Origin: Fluviibacter phosphoraccumulans_A
Lineage (GTDB): Bacteria; Pseudomonadota; Gammaproteobacteria; Burkholderiales; Rhodocyclaceae
Direction of reading: 5' to 3'
DNA: 64,000 nucleotides
NCBI GenBank assembly: GCA_036287865.1
Contig: CP126743.1
Coordinates: forward strand, 1,364,001-1,428,000
Position 1 is the first letter of the stretch. Every line of letters begins with the position of its first letter. The notes beneath the pieces were generated by a model. The model made no database searches. It was not told the DNA's origin and worked only from the letters and a program-made list of their open reading frames with translations. Positions 26,351 through 35,870 of the stretch are shown here, in pieces. The position numbers were made by a program, and so were the translations under genes.

Positions 26351-27015
26351 TCAGCCCAAATTGGGCACAATCAGTGTGTTGGCTACAGCGGGCTCATCAG
26401 CGAGCAGCACACGTTGCCCCTCCACCTTAAGACGACCTTCGGCAAACCAGCGAATGGCCTCCGGATAAATACGGTGCTTTTCTTTTAGAACACGTGCGGC
26501 AAGCTTGGCTGCATTCATCTGCTGCATATACAGGCACGGCTGCCTGGGCAATCATCGGCCCATGATCCAACTCGGGTACCGTACAGCCATGCACATGCAC
26601 ACCGGCATCTAGCGCCCGCTGGTGGGTATGCATACCGGTAAACGACGGCAAGAGCGAAGGATGAATATTAAGGATGAATATTAATCATGCGTCCAGCATA
26701 CTGCGCTACGAAGTCCGGTGTCAGAATTCGCATAAACCCGGCCAGAATCACCAGCTCCGGTTGAAAGCGATCTATGGCCGTCTGCAGCGCCTGGTCATAA
26801 ATTTCTCGATCACTAACACCCTGCGAAGGCACGACCTCTGTAGGAATACCTGCCTCTTGCGCCAGTAACAGACCCGTTGCATCTGCCTTATTGCTAATGA
26901 CAACAACAATTTCAGCCGGATAATCCGGCGTAGCTGCAGCCCTCAGAATGGCTGAAAGGTTCGTGCCGCGCCCGGAGATCAGAACGACACAGCGGGTTTT
27001 ATGCATGACGGACAT
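26351..27015 (-). pseudogene. purN: Phosphoribosylglycinamide formyltransferase, two lesions
   Basis: GAR transformylase of purine synthesis. From ATG 27015: LISGRGTNLSAIL, AGIPTEVVP, LAGFMRILTPDFV and RMINIHP, then an exact 13-base tandem duplication (26659-26671 and 26672-26684) adds a stop and shifts the frame. The next part reads GMHTHQRALDAGVHVHGCT and ELDHGPMIAQAAVPV, then a +1 indel near 26513-26517 shifts to LAARVLKEKHRIYPEAI and the normal end at 26351. The catalytic N and H region is present but divided. Purine synthesis would then need PurT or another route. Confidence 0.85.
26659..26684. repeat. 13-bp tandem duplication inside purN
   Basis: GGATGAATATTAA occurs twice in direct succession. 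Removing one copy restores purN reading through NIHPSLLPSF. It may be replication slippage or an assembly join error. Confidence 0.85.
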
Positions 27016-27656
27016 TAGTTCTTGGAACCTGCCGCCCGTGCTTTCAGCACGGCAATAATGCCCGGCAGAATCGAGACAAAAATGATTACCAGAATGACTG
27101 CGGTTAGATTGTTCTTGATGAACGGAATATTGCCGAACAGATAGCCCGCGAGCGTCAGCGAAACCACCCAGAGCAAGCCACCGGTCACGTTATAAAGAAA
27201 GAAGCGCTGGGCCTTCATGCCCCCAAAGCCGGCCACAAAAGGCGCCATGGTGCGCACGATCGGCAAAAAGCGCGCAATGACAATCGTCTTTGGACCATGC
27301 TTCTCAAAAAACTGCTCCGTGTATTTCAGCTTCTCTGCGCTAATTAACCGGGTGCGTTTGATCAGGGCCTCACCAAACCAGTGGCCAATTGAATAATTAA
27401 GGGCATCACCCAGGATAGCTGCCACAACAAGCAGCACCATCAATAGAGGGAGGCTCATCCACTCGGTAACGCATAAGGCACCCGCCACAAACAACAGAGA
27501 ATCGCCCGGCAAAAAGGGAGCAACAACAATACCGGTCTCGACAAAAATAATCGCGAACAGCAAGGCATAGACCCAATCGCCATATTGCTGGACAAAAAAC
27601 ACCAGGTGTTTATCCAGATGGAGAACAAGGTCGGTAAAAGAGGCAAGCCATTCCAT
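27015..27656 (-). CDS. DedA family membrane protein
   Basis: 213-aa DedA protein, a family of flippase-like transporters for undecaprenyl phosphate and phospholipids. Features: VETGIVVAPFLPGDSLLFVAG (the E...PG region), GDALNYSIGHWFG, and ARFLPIVRTMAPFVAG (the FIP/RxxxP region). It overlaps the purN start codon by one base. Confidence 0.9.
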   Translation of the reverse strand: MEWLASFTDLVLHLDKHLVFFVQQYGDWVYALLFAIIFVETGIVVAPFLPGDSLLFVAGALCVTEWMSLPLLMVLLVVAAILGDALNYSIGHWFGEALIKRTRLISAEKLKYTEQFFEKHGPKTIVIARFLPIVRTMAPFVAGFGGMKAQRFFLYNVTGGLLWVVSLTLAGYLFGNIPFIKNNLTAVILVIIFVSILPGIIAVLKARAAGSKN

Positions 27657-27724
27657 AGCGTGGCCATTCCTATTGATCAGGGACTAAGCCCGTTATTTTA
27701 TCCGATCCCACTATAATCCCGTTG

Positions 27725-29500
27725 ATGAGCGATTCTAAACACCAACCTGTCATTCGCGCCCTGCCAGACCATCTGGTTAGCCAGATCGCTGCGGGCGAGG
27801 TTGTCGAACGACCGGCATCGGTACTCAAGGAGCTCCTGGAAAACTCGATTGATGCAGACAGCACCCGCATACGCATTGATCTGGAAGAAGGCGGTATGCG
27901 CTTGATTCGCATTGGGGACAATGGTTGCGGCATTGAACAAAGCCAGCTGGGCCTCGCGCTCACGCGTCACGCCACTTCGAAAATTCGCTCTCTGGAAGAT
28001 CTGGAACAGGTCAGCACCATGGGCTTCCGGGGTGAGGCTTTGGCGGCTATCGCCAGCGTTTCCCGTCTTTCGCTAGTCAGCTGCACCCGCGCAGCACCAC
28101 ATGCCTGGCGGATAAGTGCCGATGGTGAATTAACCCCAGACGCCTTGCCCGCTGGCACCCAGGTTGAAATGCGTGATCTATATTTCAACATGCCCGCCCG
28201 CCGCAAATTTCTTAAAAGCGCCAGCACCGAACAGGCTCACTGCATGGAGACCATACGTCGCCAGGCATTAGCACACCCGGAAATCAGCTTTACGATCAGT
28301 AGAGATAGCAAGGAAAGTCATCATTGGCCCGTCGATAGCGCAGAGGGACGCATCCGCCAGGTCCTGGGCGATGCTTTCCTCAAGGCATGCCGTGCTGTAA
28401 ACGTAGGCAACGACCTGCTGCAACTCAAGGGATGGGCGATGATTCCCACCACCATTCTGTCGGATCGGGAGGCTCATCATACCTTCGTCAACGGCCGCTA
28501 CGTACGCGACAAGGTAATTCAGCATGCCATTCGCGAAGCTTATCGTGATCAGTTGCACGGTAGCCGCCAACCAGGCTGTTGCCTCTTTCTCACCATCGAC
28601 CCGTCGCTCGTCGACGTTAACGTCCACCCCGCCAAAACCGAAGTACGATTCCGCGACAGCCGCGCCGTGCATCAGTTTATTTATCACGCCCTTAAGCAGG
28701 TTCTCGCGACCAGCACGGAAACGGCACCACCTATTACGCTGGATCGCGTTGCCACCAACTACACACCATCCATGCAGCAACAGGGGCTCGGATTAGCTCA
28801 AGTTCGAAGTTTTCACACCGAGACACAGCGTTCTGGCTCAGCCGAACAACATGCTGCAGTGATGCGGGCATATGCACCCATCGCTGACACGGCAGCACAT
28901 AACGAACCCTCAGACATCCCGCCTTTGGGCTATGCCATCGGCCAGCTACATGACCGCTATATCGTTGCGCAAAATGCCCAGGGCATGATCCTGATTGATC
29001 AGCACGCCGCGCATGAGCGCGTGCTCTACGAGAAACTCAAAACAGCCTGTGCACTGAGTCAGCCGCCACGGCAGCCATTACTGATTCCTGTCGCCGTGAC
29101 TCTGGATGACCTGTCTGTTGCCACCTATCACGAACATAAAACCGAATTTGAGGCGCTCGGGCTAGAGCTATCGGAAGCCGGCCCCAATACCCTAGTCGTT
29201 CGACAAGTTCCTGCGGGACTCGGCCGTGTTGATGCCGAAAGCCTACTGAAAGAGCTCATCCACGCCCTGCAAGATTCGCCGGCTCAGGCTAACTTAGTTG
29301 CCCGACAGGAGCGACTCCTCGGCACCTGCGCCTGCCACTCCGCCATTCGTGGTCGTCACAGCTTGAGCCTCACTGAAATGAATGCGCTATTACGCCAGAT
29401 GGAAGACACCGAGCGGGCCGATCAATGTAACCATGGTCGCCCCACCTGGATTCTGGTCGATCTACCGGCGATCGACGCCTTGTTCCTCCATGGTCGCTAA
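27725..29500 (+). CDS. mutL: DNA mismatch repair protein MutL
   Basis: 591 aa. GHKL ATPase N-terminus with LVSQIAAGEVVERPASVLKE, ENSIDADS, RIGDNGCGI and MGFRGEALAAIASVS; transducer domain to ~residue 330; C-terminal dimerisation domain with LIDQHAAHERVLYE and ACHSAIRGR. It couples MutS to strand incision. ATG 27725 gives MSDSKHQPV; the TTG one codon earlier is not needed. The C-terminus overlaps miaA by 11 bases. Intact. Confidence 0.96.
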   Translation: MSDSKHQPVIRALPDHLVSQIAAGEVVERPASVLKELLENSIDADSTRIRIDLEEGGMRLIRIGDNGCGIEQSQLGLALTRHATSKIRSLEDLEQVSTMGFRGEALAAIASVSRLSLVSCTRAAPHAWRISADGELTPDALPAGTQVEMRDLYFNMPARRKFLKSASTEQAHCMETIRRQALAHPEISFTISRDSKESHHWPVDSAEGRIRQVLGDAFLKACRAVNVGNDLLQLKGWAMIPTTILSDREAHHTFVNGRYVRDKVIQHAIREAYRDQLHGSRQPGCCLFLTIDPSLVDVNVHPAKTEVRFRDSRAVHQFIYHALKQVLATSTETAPPITLDRVATNYTPSMQQQGLGLAQVRSFHTETQRSGSAEQHAAVMRAYAPIADTAAHNEPSDIPPLGYAIGQLHDRYIVAQNAQGMILIDQHAAHERVLYEKLKTACALSQPPRQPLLIPVAVTLDDLSVATYHEHKTEFEALGLELSEAGPNTLVVRQVPAGLGRVDAESLLKELIHALQDSPAQANLVARQERLLGTCACHSAIRGRHSLSLTEMNALLRQMEDTERADQCNHGRPTWILVDLPAIDALFLHGR

Positions 29501-30446
29501 CACAAACAACCCACTGCCGCCTGCCATATTGCTGCTTGGCCCTACCGCCAGCGGTAAAACAAATCTGGCGCTGCGGCTGGCGGATCAATACCCCATTGAC
29601 CTGATTAGCGTTGATTCAGCCCTCGTGTTCAAGGACATGAATATCGGCACTGCCAAGCCTGATGCCGATACCCTAGAGCGCTACCCGCACGCACTGGTTG
29701 ATGTGATTACACCTGAAGAAAGCTACTCGGCTGCCCGCTTCCGTTCAGAAGCACTTGCCGCCATGGCCGCTAGTACCGCGCGTGGCCGCATCCCACTGCT
29801 GGTGGGCGGCACGATGCTTTACGTCAAAGCACTGCTAGAAGGCCTCTCGGATCTGCCACAAGCCAACGCAACGCTTCGTGCCGAAATCAATGCACGCGCC
29901 CAACAACAGGGCTGGCCCGCGATTCATGAAGAACTGGCAAAGCTCGATCCAATCACTGCGGCACGATTAGCGCCTAACGACTCGCAGCGCATCCAGCGCG
30001 CACTGGAAATCTGCCTCCTCAGCGGCTGCCCTGCTTCAGCGCTTTATGCCGAACAACAGCAACAGGCTGCTCCCCCCTATCGATTTCTTTCCCTTGCACT
30101 ATTACCCAGCAACCGGGCCTGGCTACATGAGCGCATTGCCCTGCGCTTCAAGCTCATGCTGCAGGAGGGATTTGTTGAAGAGGTTGAATCGTTGCGTGCG
30201 AAATACACGCTCCACGCTGACCTCCCTTCGATGCGGTGCGTGGGGTATCGCCAGACATGGGAAATGTTGGAAGGCATCCTACCGGCTAAGGAACTCGAAG
30301 AACGTGGCATCTACGCCACGCGCCAACTGGCTAAGCGTCAGATCACGTGGCTGAACAACACCATTGGTTGCGAACCGTTTGACTGCCTCCAAAACAACAA
30401 CGCCGACCTGATCGGCCGGCGCGTTGCGGAATTTCTTTCAGTCTAA
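29490..30446 (+). CDS. miaA: tRNA dimethylallyltransferase
   Basis: 318 aa. LLLGPTASGKTNLAL P-loop, ISVDSALVFKDMNIGTAKP (substrate-binding), GGTMLYVKALLEGL and the C-terminal GIYATRQLAKRQITWL. It makes i6A37 in tRNAs reading UNN codons. Start ATG 29490, inside the mutL 3' end. Its stop is next to the purM stop, which is convergent. Confidence 0.96.
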   Translation: MVANTNNPLPPAILLLGPTASGKTNLALRLADQYPIDLISVDSALVFKDMNIGTAKPDADTLERYPHALVDVITPEESYSAARFRSEALAAMAASTARGRIPLLVGGTMLYVKALLEGLSDLPQANATLRAEINARAQQQGWPAIHEELAKLDPITAARLAPNDSQRIQRALEICLLSGCPASALYAEQQQQAAPPYRFLSLALLPSNRAWLHERIALRFKLMLQEGFVEEVESLRAKYTLHADLPSMRCVGYRQTWEMLEGILPAKELEERGIYATRQLAKRQITWLNNTIGCEPFDCLQNNNADLIGRRVAEFLSV

Positions 30447-31538
30447 TCAAACCACGACGGTCGGTGCTTCACCGGCTTGGCTGGCACGGATCACACCGAT
30501 GCGGCTGACCTGTTCACCGTGCTCGGCCAGTACCTTGCTCACGGCATCCGCGTTTTCTGGGGCAACCACGATCACCATGCCGATACCGCAATTGAAGACG
30601 CGATGCATTTCGCCATCGGCCACGCCACCCGCTTCCTGCAGCCAGTTGAACAGTGCCGGACGCTCCCAGCTGTTGCGCTGGATTTCAGCGGTTAGGCCAG
30701 CCTGAAGAATGCGCGGTACGTTTTCAGTAATGCCGCCGCCGGTGATATGCGCCAAACCCTTGAGGGCTCCTGGCAACGCCTGGAATGCAGCCAGAACCGA
30801 CTTCACGTAAATACGGGTTGGTGCCATCACGAGATCGCCCAATGATTGCTCATCCAGCCTATCGGTTGGCTTGGCACCACTGCGCTCGATGATCTTACGG
30901 ATCAGCGAGTAACCATTCGAGTGGGCACCGCTCGAAGCCAGGCACAGAACCACATCACCGGCCTTGATGCTTTTGCCATCGATGATGTGTGATTTTTCAA
31001 CGGCTCCTACGGCAAAGCCGGCCAGGTCGTATTCACCCGCCGGGTACATATCCGGCATTTCGGCGGTTTCGCCGCCGATCAGTGCGGCACCCGCTAACTC
31101 ACAGCCTTTAGCAATACCACCGATAACAGCGGCTGCAGCATCCACATCCAGCTTACCGCAGGCAAAGTAGTCCAGGAAAAACAGCGGCTCTGCACCTTGC
31201 ACCAGAATATCGTTCACGCTCATGGCCACCAGATCCTGGCCGATGGTGTCGTGACGATTCCAGGCAAAGGCCAGGCGCAACTTGGTGCCTACGCCATCGG
31301 TGCCGGATATCAGCACAGGTTCTTTGTATTTCTTGGAAATCTCGAACATGGCGCCAAAGCCGCCAATACCGGCCATCACGCCCTCGCGCATGGTGCGCCT
31401 GGCCATCGGCTTAATACGCTCAACCAATTCGTCACCGGCTTCCATGTCCACGCCAGCATCACGATAGGATAGACTGCCACCGGCCTTGGCATCATGAGCA
31501 GCGAACAGTTGGCGAGCGTGATTTAGCGGGCAAAACAT
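30447..31538 (-). CDS. purM: Phosphoribosylformylglycinamidine cyclo-ligase
   Basis: AIR synthetase, 363 aa. LSYRDAGVDMEAGDELV, ISGTDGVGTKLRLA, GGETAEMPDMYPAGEYDLAG and HITGGGITENVPRIL are all standard. The first ~22 residues (MFCPLNHARQLFAAH...) look unlike other PurM starts, so the real start may be later. Intact, whereas purN of the same pathway is damaged. Confidence 0.95.
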   Translation of the reverse strand: MFCPLNHARQLFAAHDAKAGGSLSYRDAGVDMEAGDELVERIKPMARRTMREGVMAGIGGFGAMFEISKKYKEPVLISGTDGVGTKLRLAFAWNRHDTIGQDLVAMSVNDILVQGAEPLFFLDYFACGKLDVDAAAAVIGGIAKGCELAGAALIGGETAEMPDMYPAGEYDLAGFAVGAVEKSHIIDGKSIKAGDVVLCLASSGAHSNGYSLIRKIIERSGAKPTDRLDEQSLGDLVMAPTRIYVKSVLAAFQALPGALKGLAHITGGGITENVPRILQAGLTAEIQRNSWERPALFNWLQEAGGVADGEMHRVFNCGIGMVIVVAPENADAVSKVLAEHGEQVSRIGVIRASQAGEAPTVVV

Positions 31539-31608
31539 GGGCGATCCTTACATCAAGATGGCGTTAAGCGTGCAACGTCTGGGGCTGAATGCCGTGTAAA
31601 ATGGCGGC

Positions 31609-31648
31609 TTCTGCCCTACGCGGGTTACTTCTGCCCTACGCGGGTTAC
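31609..31648. repeat. 20-bp perfect tandem duplication upstream of hda
   Basis: TTCTGCCCTACGCGGGTTAC occurs twice without spacer, in the divergent purM/hda gap. It may alter promoter spacing; otherwise no coding or structural role seen. Confidence 0.85.
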
Positions 31649-31704
31649 TAATACCGCGAATTGTAACCGATGAGGATACAACCTGCCTGACGATGCAGGT
31701 GACC

Positions 31705-32376
31705 ATGCAACAACTGATACTCGATCTCCTGCCAGACCAGACGCCTGCCCTGCAGCACTTTCTGCCGGGTGAGAACGTGGAATTGCTGTCAGCGCTTGAA
31801 AACTGGCTGAATCAGCTGGTTCAAGCCTATCCGAGTAATGTATTCGTGATCTGGGGCCCGACTGGTTGTGGCAAATCGTTTCTCAGTCAGTGCATACTCA
31901 GCGCCGGTTTTAGCCCATTGCCGCTAACAGAAATGCTTTTATCCGCCCCAACCCTGGGTTGGGTATTGGAAGACGCCCACAAACTCGATGCCAACGGCCA
32001 ACAGGACCTTTTTCGTCACCTGGTGCGTCTGGCGCAAACAAATGAACGGCTGTTAGTAACGCTGAACATGCCACCCGATGCCCAAACAGCGCTACGGGAA
32101 GATGTTCGTACCCGTCTGGGTGCCGGGCACATTTATCGGCTGGAACCACTCAGCGAACCTGATCAGAGGCAACTTCTGGCACAACGGGCCGAGCACCGTG
32201 GCTGGGCATTAACCCCCGACGTACTGGATTACCTCTACCAACGCGCCCCGCGTGATCTGTCCAGCCTGGCCGGCTTGATCCGCCGTCTGGATGACCTATC
32301 ACTCGAACAAAAGCGCCGGATTACCCTGCCCCTGCTTCGTACGGCGCTGGCCGAATCTACTGTGACTGCAGACTAA
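31705..32376 (+). CDS. hda: DnaA regulatory inactivator Hda-like protein
   Basis: 223-aa AAA+ protein: MQQLILDL start, VIWGPTGCGKSFLSQ Walker A (~residue 50), WVLEDAH Walker B, and box VII-type QRAPRDLSSLAGLIRRLD. Hda works with the sliding clamp to hydrolyse DnaA-ATP after initiation. The clamp-binding motif Q-x-x-L at the N-terminus is visible. I chose ATG 31705 over 31693. Order hda-HAD-pcnB-folK is typical of betaproteobacteria. Confidence 0.9.
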   Translation: MQQLILDLLPDQTPALQHFLPGENVELLSALENWLNQLVQAYPSNVFVIWGPTGCGKSFLSQCILSAGFSPLPLTEMLLSAPTLGWVLEDAHKLDANGQQDLFRHLVRLAQTNERLLVTLNMPPDAQTALREDVRTRLGAGHIYRLEPLSEPDQRQLLAQRAEHRGWALTPDVLDYLYQRAPRDLSSLAGLIRRLDDLSLEQKRRITLPLLRTALAESTVTAD

Positions 32377-32379
32377 TTT

Positions 32380-33099
32380 ATGACGCAACAACGCACCATC
32401 GCCCTGTTCGATCTGGACAACACCCTACTCAATGGAGACTCCGATTTTGAGTGGGCCCAGTTTCTTATTAGCAAAGGTATCGTTGATCCGGAAATACAGG
32501 CCGCTAAAAACGCCCAGTTCTACGCCGATTACAAAGCCGGCACGCTGGATATCCATGCGTTTCTCGATTTCCAACTCGCACCGCTGGCACACCACCCACG
32601 CCCACAGCTAGACACATGGCATCGTGAGTTTATGCAAAAGCATATTCGCCCCATCATGCTGAACAATGCCCGTGCCCTGGTGAGCCGCCACTTGGCACTG
32701 GGACATCTCTGTGCCGTAGTAACTGCCACCAATGCCTTTGTTACCGGTGATATCGCGCGCGAATTCGGTATTTCACATCTGATTGCCACGATACCGGGTG
32801 AAGTCGATGGACAATTCACGGGCAAACTAGTGGGCACACCGTCGTTCCAGAAGGGAAAGATTACCCGGGTGAACGCCTGGTTAGAATCGATCGGCCTGTG
32901 GCAAGGCAGCTTTGAGCGCCGCTGGTTCTATAGTGATTCGCACAACGACTTACCGCTGCTGGAATGGTCGACCAACCCCGTAGCCGTTGATGCAGACGAC
33001 ACATTAAAGGCGCATGCCACCGCAAAGGGCTGGCCTACTGTTACCCTACACGACAACAGAACGCCCGATGCCCTATTCAAGAAGATTGGTCTCGCTTAA
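32380..33099 (+). CDS. HAD-IB family phosphatase
   Basis: 239 aa. The HAD catalytic motif is LFDLDNTLLNGDSDFEW (~residue 9), with VTATNAFVT (motif II Thr) and FYSDSHNDLPLLEW (motif III/IV). It resembles the SerB-like HAD-IB phosphatases found between hda and pcnB; the substrate is not defined. It overlaps pcnB by one base. Confidence 0.88.
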   Translation: MTQQRTIALFDLDNTLLNGDSDFEWAQFLISKGIVDPEIQAAKNAQFYADYKAGTLDIHAFLDFQLAPLAHHPRPQLDTWHREFMQKHIRPIMLNNARALVSRHLALGHLCAVVTATNAFVTGDIAREFGISHLIATIPGEVDGQFTGKLVGTPSFQKGKITRVNAWLESIGLWQGSFERRWFYSDSHNDLPLLEWSTNPVAVDADDTLKAHATAKGWPTVTLHDNRTPDALFKKIGLA

Positions 33100-34475
33100 T
33101 GATCCGCCGTTTCGTTAAAAAGATTTTTAACCGTCATGCCGCGCCGGCGGTGCAGCTTGAACCCAAGATCATTCCAGTTAAGACGCACGGCATTACCCGT
33201 GACATGCTGAGTCGTGGTGCCGAACGGGTTTGTGACGATCTGGAACGTGCCGGCTACCGTGCTTATGTCGTTGGTGGCGCCGTTCGTGACTTACTACTGA
33301 ATCGCGACCCCAAAGATTTTGATATAGCTACCAATGCAACGCCGGGGCAGGTACGACGTTGCTGCCGCCGCTCCCGCATTATTGGCCGCCGGTTCCAGAT
33401 TGTGCACGTGATGGTGGGTCAGGAACTGATTGAAGTCACCACCTTCCGTGCATTACATGAAGACGCCTCCGCCACCGATGAACATGGCCGTGTACTGCGC
33501 GACAACACCTTTGGCACACAATCTGACGATGCCGCCCGTCGGGACTTTACGGTCAATGCACTGTATTACGATCCATACGACGAAACGATCCATGACTACC
33601 ACCAGGGCTATGCGGATCTGAAGCAACGCACATTGCGCATGATTGGCGACCCGAAGGTACGTTACCGTGAAGACCCTGTGCGTATGCTGCGCGCTGTCCG
33701 TCTGGGTGCAAAACTGAATCTCGATCTGGACTCTGCGACACGCAAACCCATTCGCGAAATGGCTGATCTGCTCGACAACGTGCCCCCGGCGCGTCTATTC
33801 GATGAAATGCTCAAGCTACTCACCTGTGGCGATGCGCTGGCTTGCCTAAAGCGTTTACGGGATGAAGGTCTGCACCATGGCGTGCTGCCTTTGCTCGATG
33901 TGATTCTCGAGCAGCCCTTAGGCGAACGTTTTGTCGAACAGGCACTGACCAACACCGACCAGCGGATCCGCGAAGGCAAATCTATTTCTCCGGGCTTCCT
34001 CTTTGCCGCCCTGCTCTGGCATGAAGTGCTGGCACACTGGAACAAGCGCAAAGCCAAAAATGAGATTGCGATCCCGGCACTCTTTGCGGCGATGTCCGAT
34101 GTGCTGGATCGCCAGGCAACCAAACTGGCCATTACTAAGCGTCTCGTAGGTGACATCAAAGAAATCTGGTCGTTACAACCGCGCTTCGAACAACGCAGTG
34201 GCAAGCGCCCCTATGGCTTACTAGGCCATCCAAGGTTCCGTGCCGGTTATGACTTCATGCTCCTCCGGGCACAGACGGGTGAAATTGATCCAGAACTCGG
34301 CGACTGGTGGACAAAGTTCCAGGAATCAGACGCTGCCGTTCAAGAATCGCTCATTGCCGGTGCACCCAAAGATAACATTGCGCCAGCCAAGAAACGCCGG
34401 CGCCGTAGCCCAAATCGTAAACGCAGCCAGAATGCTGACGACGGTAACACGCCCACAAATCCTCAGGGCGAATAA
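33099..34475 (+). CDS. pcnB: Poly(A) polymerase I
   Basis: 458 aa, PcnB class. Nucleotidyltransferase core GGAVRDLLLNRDPKDFDIAT (DxD) preceded by YRAYVV, the FRALHED loop, RRDFTVNALYYDP and RYREDPVRMLRAVRLGAKL; C-terminal basic tail KKRRRRSPNRKRSQN for RNA binding. It adds A tails that promote RNA decay. Stop overlaps the folK start (shared A). Confidence 0.95.
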   Translation: MIRRFVKKIFNRHAAPAVQLEPKIIPVKTHGITRDMLSRGAERVCDDLERAGYRAYVVGGAVRDLLLNRDPKDFDIATNATPGQVRRCCRRSRIIGRRFQIVHVMVGQELIEVTTFRALHEDASATDEHGRVLRDNTFGTQSDDAARRDFTVNALYYDPYDETIHDYHQGYADLKQRTLRMIGDPKVRYREDPVRMLRAVRLGAKLNLDLDSATRKPIREMADLLDNVPPARLFDEMLKLLTCGDALACLKRLRDEGLHHGVLPLLDVILEQPLGERFVEQALTNTDQRIREGKSISPGFLFAALLWHEVLAHWNKRKAKNEIAIPALFAAMSDVLDRQATKLAITKRLVGDIKEIWSLQPRFEQRSGKRPYGLLGHPRFRAGYDFMLLRAQTGEIDPELGDWWTKFQESDAAVQESLIAGAPKDNIAPAKKRRRRSPNRKRSQNADDGNTPTNPQGE

Positions 34476-34981
34476 TGGCACGACGTTTACCGCACCTGGC
34501 CGTGATTGGCCTAGGCGCCAATCTGGGTGATGCACGCAATACACTACAAGAGGCCATCCAACAGCTGCGAAGCAATGCCAGCACGGCTGAATGGCAGCTT
34601 TCTCCGTTGTACCGCACGGCGCCAATAGGCAGTGATGAAGCCCAACCTAATTACATCAATGGGATAGCCACCTTTCGCACAGAGATGGCCCCGGAGGCGC
34701 TGATGCGCTGGTTGCTGGAAACCGAGCGGCACTTTGGACGTGATCGTAGCCACGATACTGCCCGTAACGCACCTCGCACCCTGGATCTGGATTTATTGCT
34801 TTACGACCAGATTTCCATGGATACGCCATTGCTGGTGCTGCCGCACCCTCGCCTACACCAATGGGCCTTTGTGCTACGCCCGCTACTAGATGTTCTGCCA
34901 GACATGAGCGCCCCTGGACTTGGTCAACTGGTTCAGTACCTGCCACAGGTTGCCGATCAGGCGATTGAACGGATCGAATAA
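34475..34981 (+). CDS. folK: Hydroxymethyldihydropterin pyrophosphokinase
   Basis: 168 aa. GLGANLGDARNTLQEAI start, SPLYRTAPIG, NGIATFRTE, and RTLDLDLLLYDQ plus PHPRLHQWAFVLRPL, the HPPK catalytic signatures. Folate synthesis. It is followed by panB after 69 bases. Confidence 0.95.
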   Translation: MARRLPHLAVIGLGANLGDARNTLQEAIQQLRSNASTAEWQLSPLYRTAPIGSDEAQPNYINGIATFRTEMAPEALMRWLLETERHFGRDRSHDTARNAPRTLDLDLLLYDQISMDTPLLVLPHPRLHQWAFVLRPLLDVLPDMSAPGLGQLVQYLPQVADQAIERIE

Positions 34982-35050
34982 ACAGTTTGCCGCCCGCGGA
35001 TAGCTGTGTATCCTAGCCAAATTACTACTCATACTGAGCCGATTACTCGC

Positions 35051-35868
35051 ATGTCTACCCAAACTGCTGTCCGCCATATTTATCCGCTCGATCTTGCTCG
35101 TCAGCGCGAACGCGGCGAGAAGATCGTCATGCTCACCTGCTATGACGCGACCTTTGCCCGCGTGTCTGAGGCCAGCGGCGTTGATGCGCTGCTTGTTGGC
35201 GATTCACTGGGCATGGTTTTGCAAGGCCATGATTCGACTCTGCCGGTAACACAGGCTAACATGGCCTATCACGTCGCTTGTGTTGCCCGTGGTTGTGATC
35301 GCCCATTAATTATTGCCGATATGCCTTTTGGCACCTATCAGGAAAGTCCGGAACTGGCTTTCCGCAACGCGGCCCAACTCATGGCAGCGGGCGCATAAAT
35401 GGTCAAGATTGAGGGCGGTCTGAAATGGCCGTAACCACTGCGTTTCTAACCGCACGCGGCATCCCGGTTTGCGGCCATATTGGTTTAACACTGCAATCGG
35501 TGTTTCAACTCGGCGGCTATCGTGTTCAAGGCCGCGTCGATGGCGATCGTGAGCGACTGCTCACCGACGCTATGACCCTGGAAGAAGCAGTTGCCAGCCT
35601 ACTGGTCCTGGAAGCCATGCCGGCCAAGGTCGCCGACTTCATTACCAGCCACCTGCGCATTCCGACCATTGGTATTGGTGCCAGCACGGGCTGTTCCGGC
35701 CAGGTACTTGTGCTGCACGATATGCTGGATATCGCCCCCGGCAAAAAACCCCGCTTTGTTAAGAATTTTATGGCGGGTAAAGACTCGGTGGCTGCGGCGA
35801 TTGCTGCCTATGTAGAAGAAGTCCGCGCCGGCACCTTCCCTGGCCCGGATCAGATTTACCCGGAATAA
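35051..35868 (+). pseudogene. panB: Ketopantoate hydroxymethyltransferase, interrupted
   Basis: First enzyme of pantoate synthesis. From ATG 35051 the first 115 residues are normal: MLTCYDATFARV, LLVGDSLGMVLQGHDSTLPV, IIADMPFGTYQ. An in-frame TAA (35396-35398) then sits where the family has Q/N/H before MVKIEGG. About 27 bases later (~35425) a second lesion shifts the frame, and the rest (AVTTAFLTARGIPVCGHIGL ... IGIGASTGCSGQVLVLHD) continues to 35868. Both the stop and the shift must be repaired for a working protein. panC and panD downstream are intact. Confidence 0.9.
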
Positions 35869-35870
35869 GC

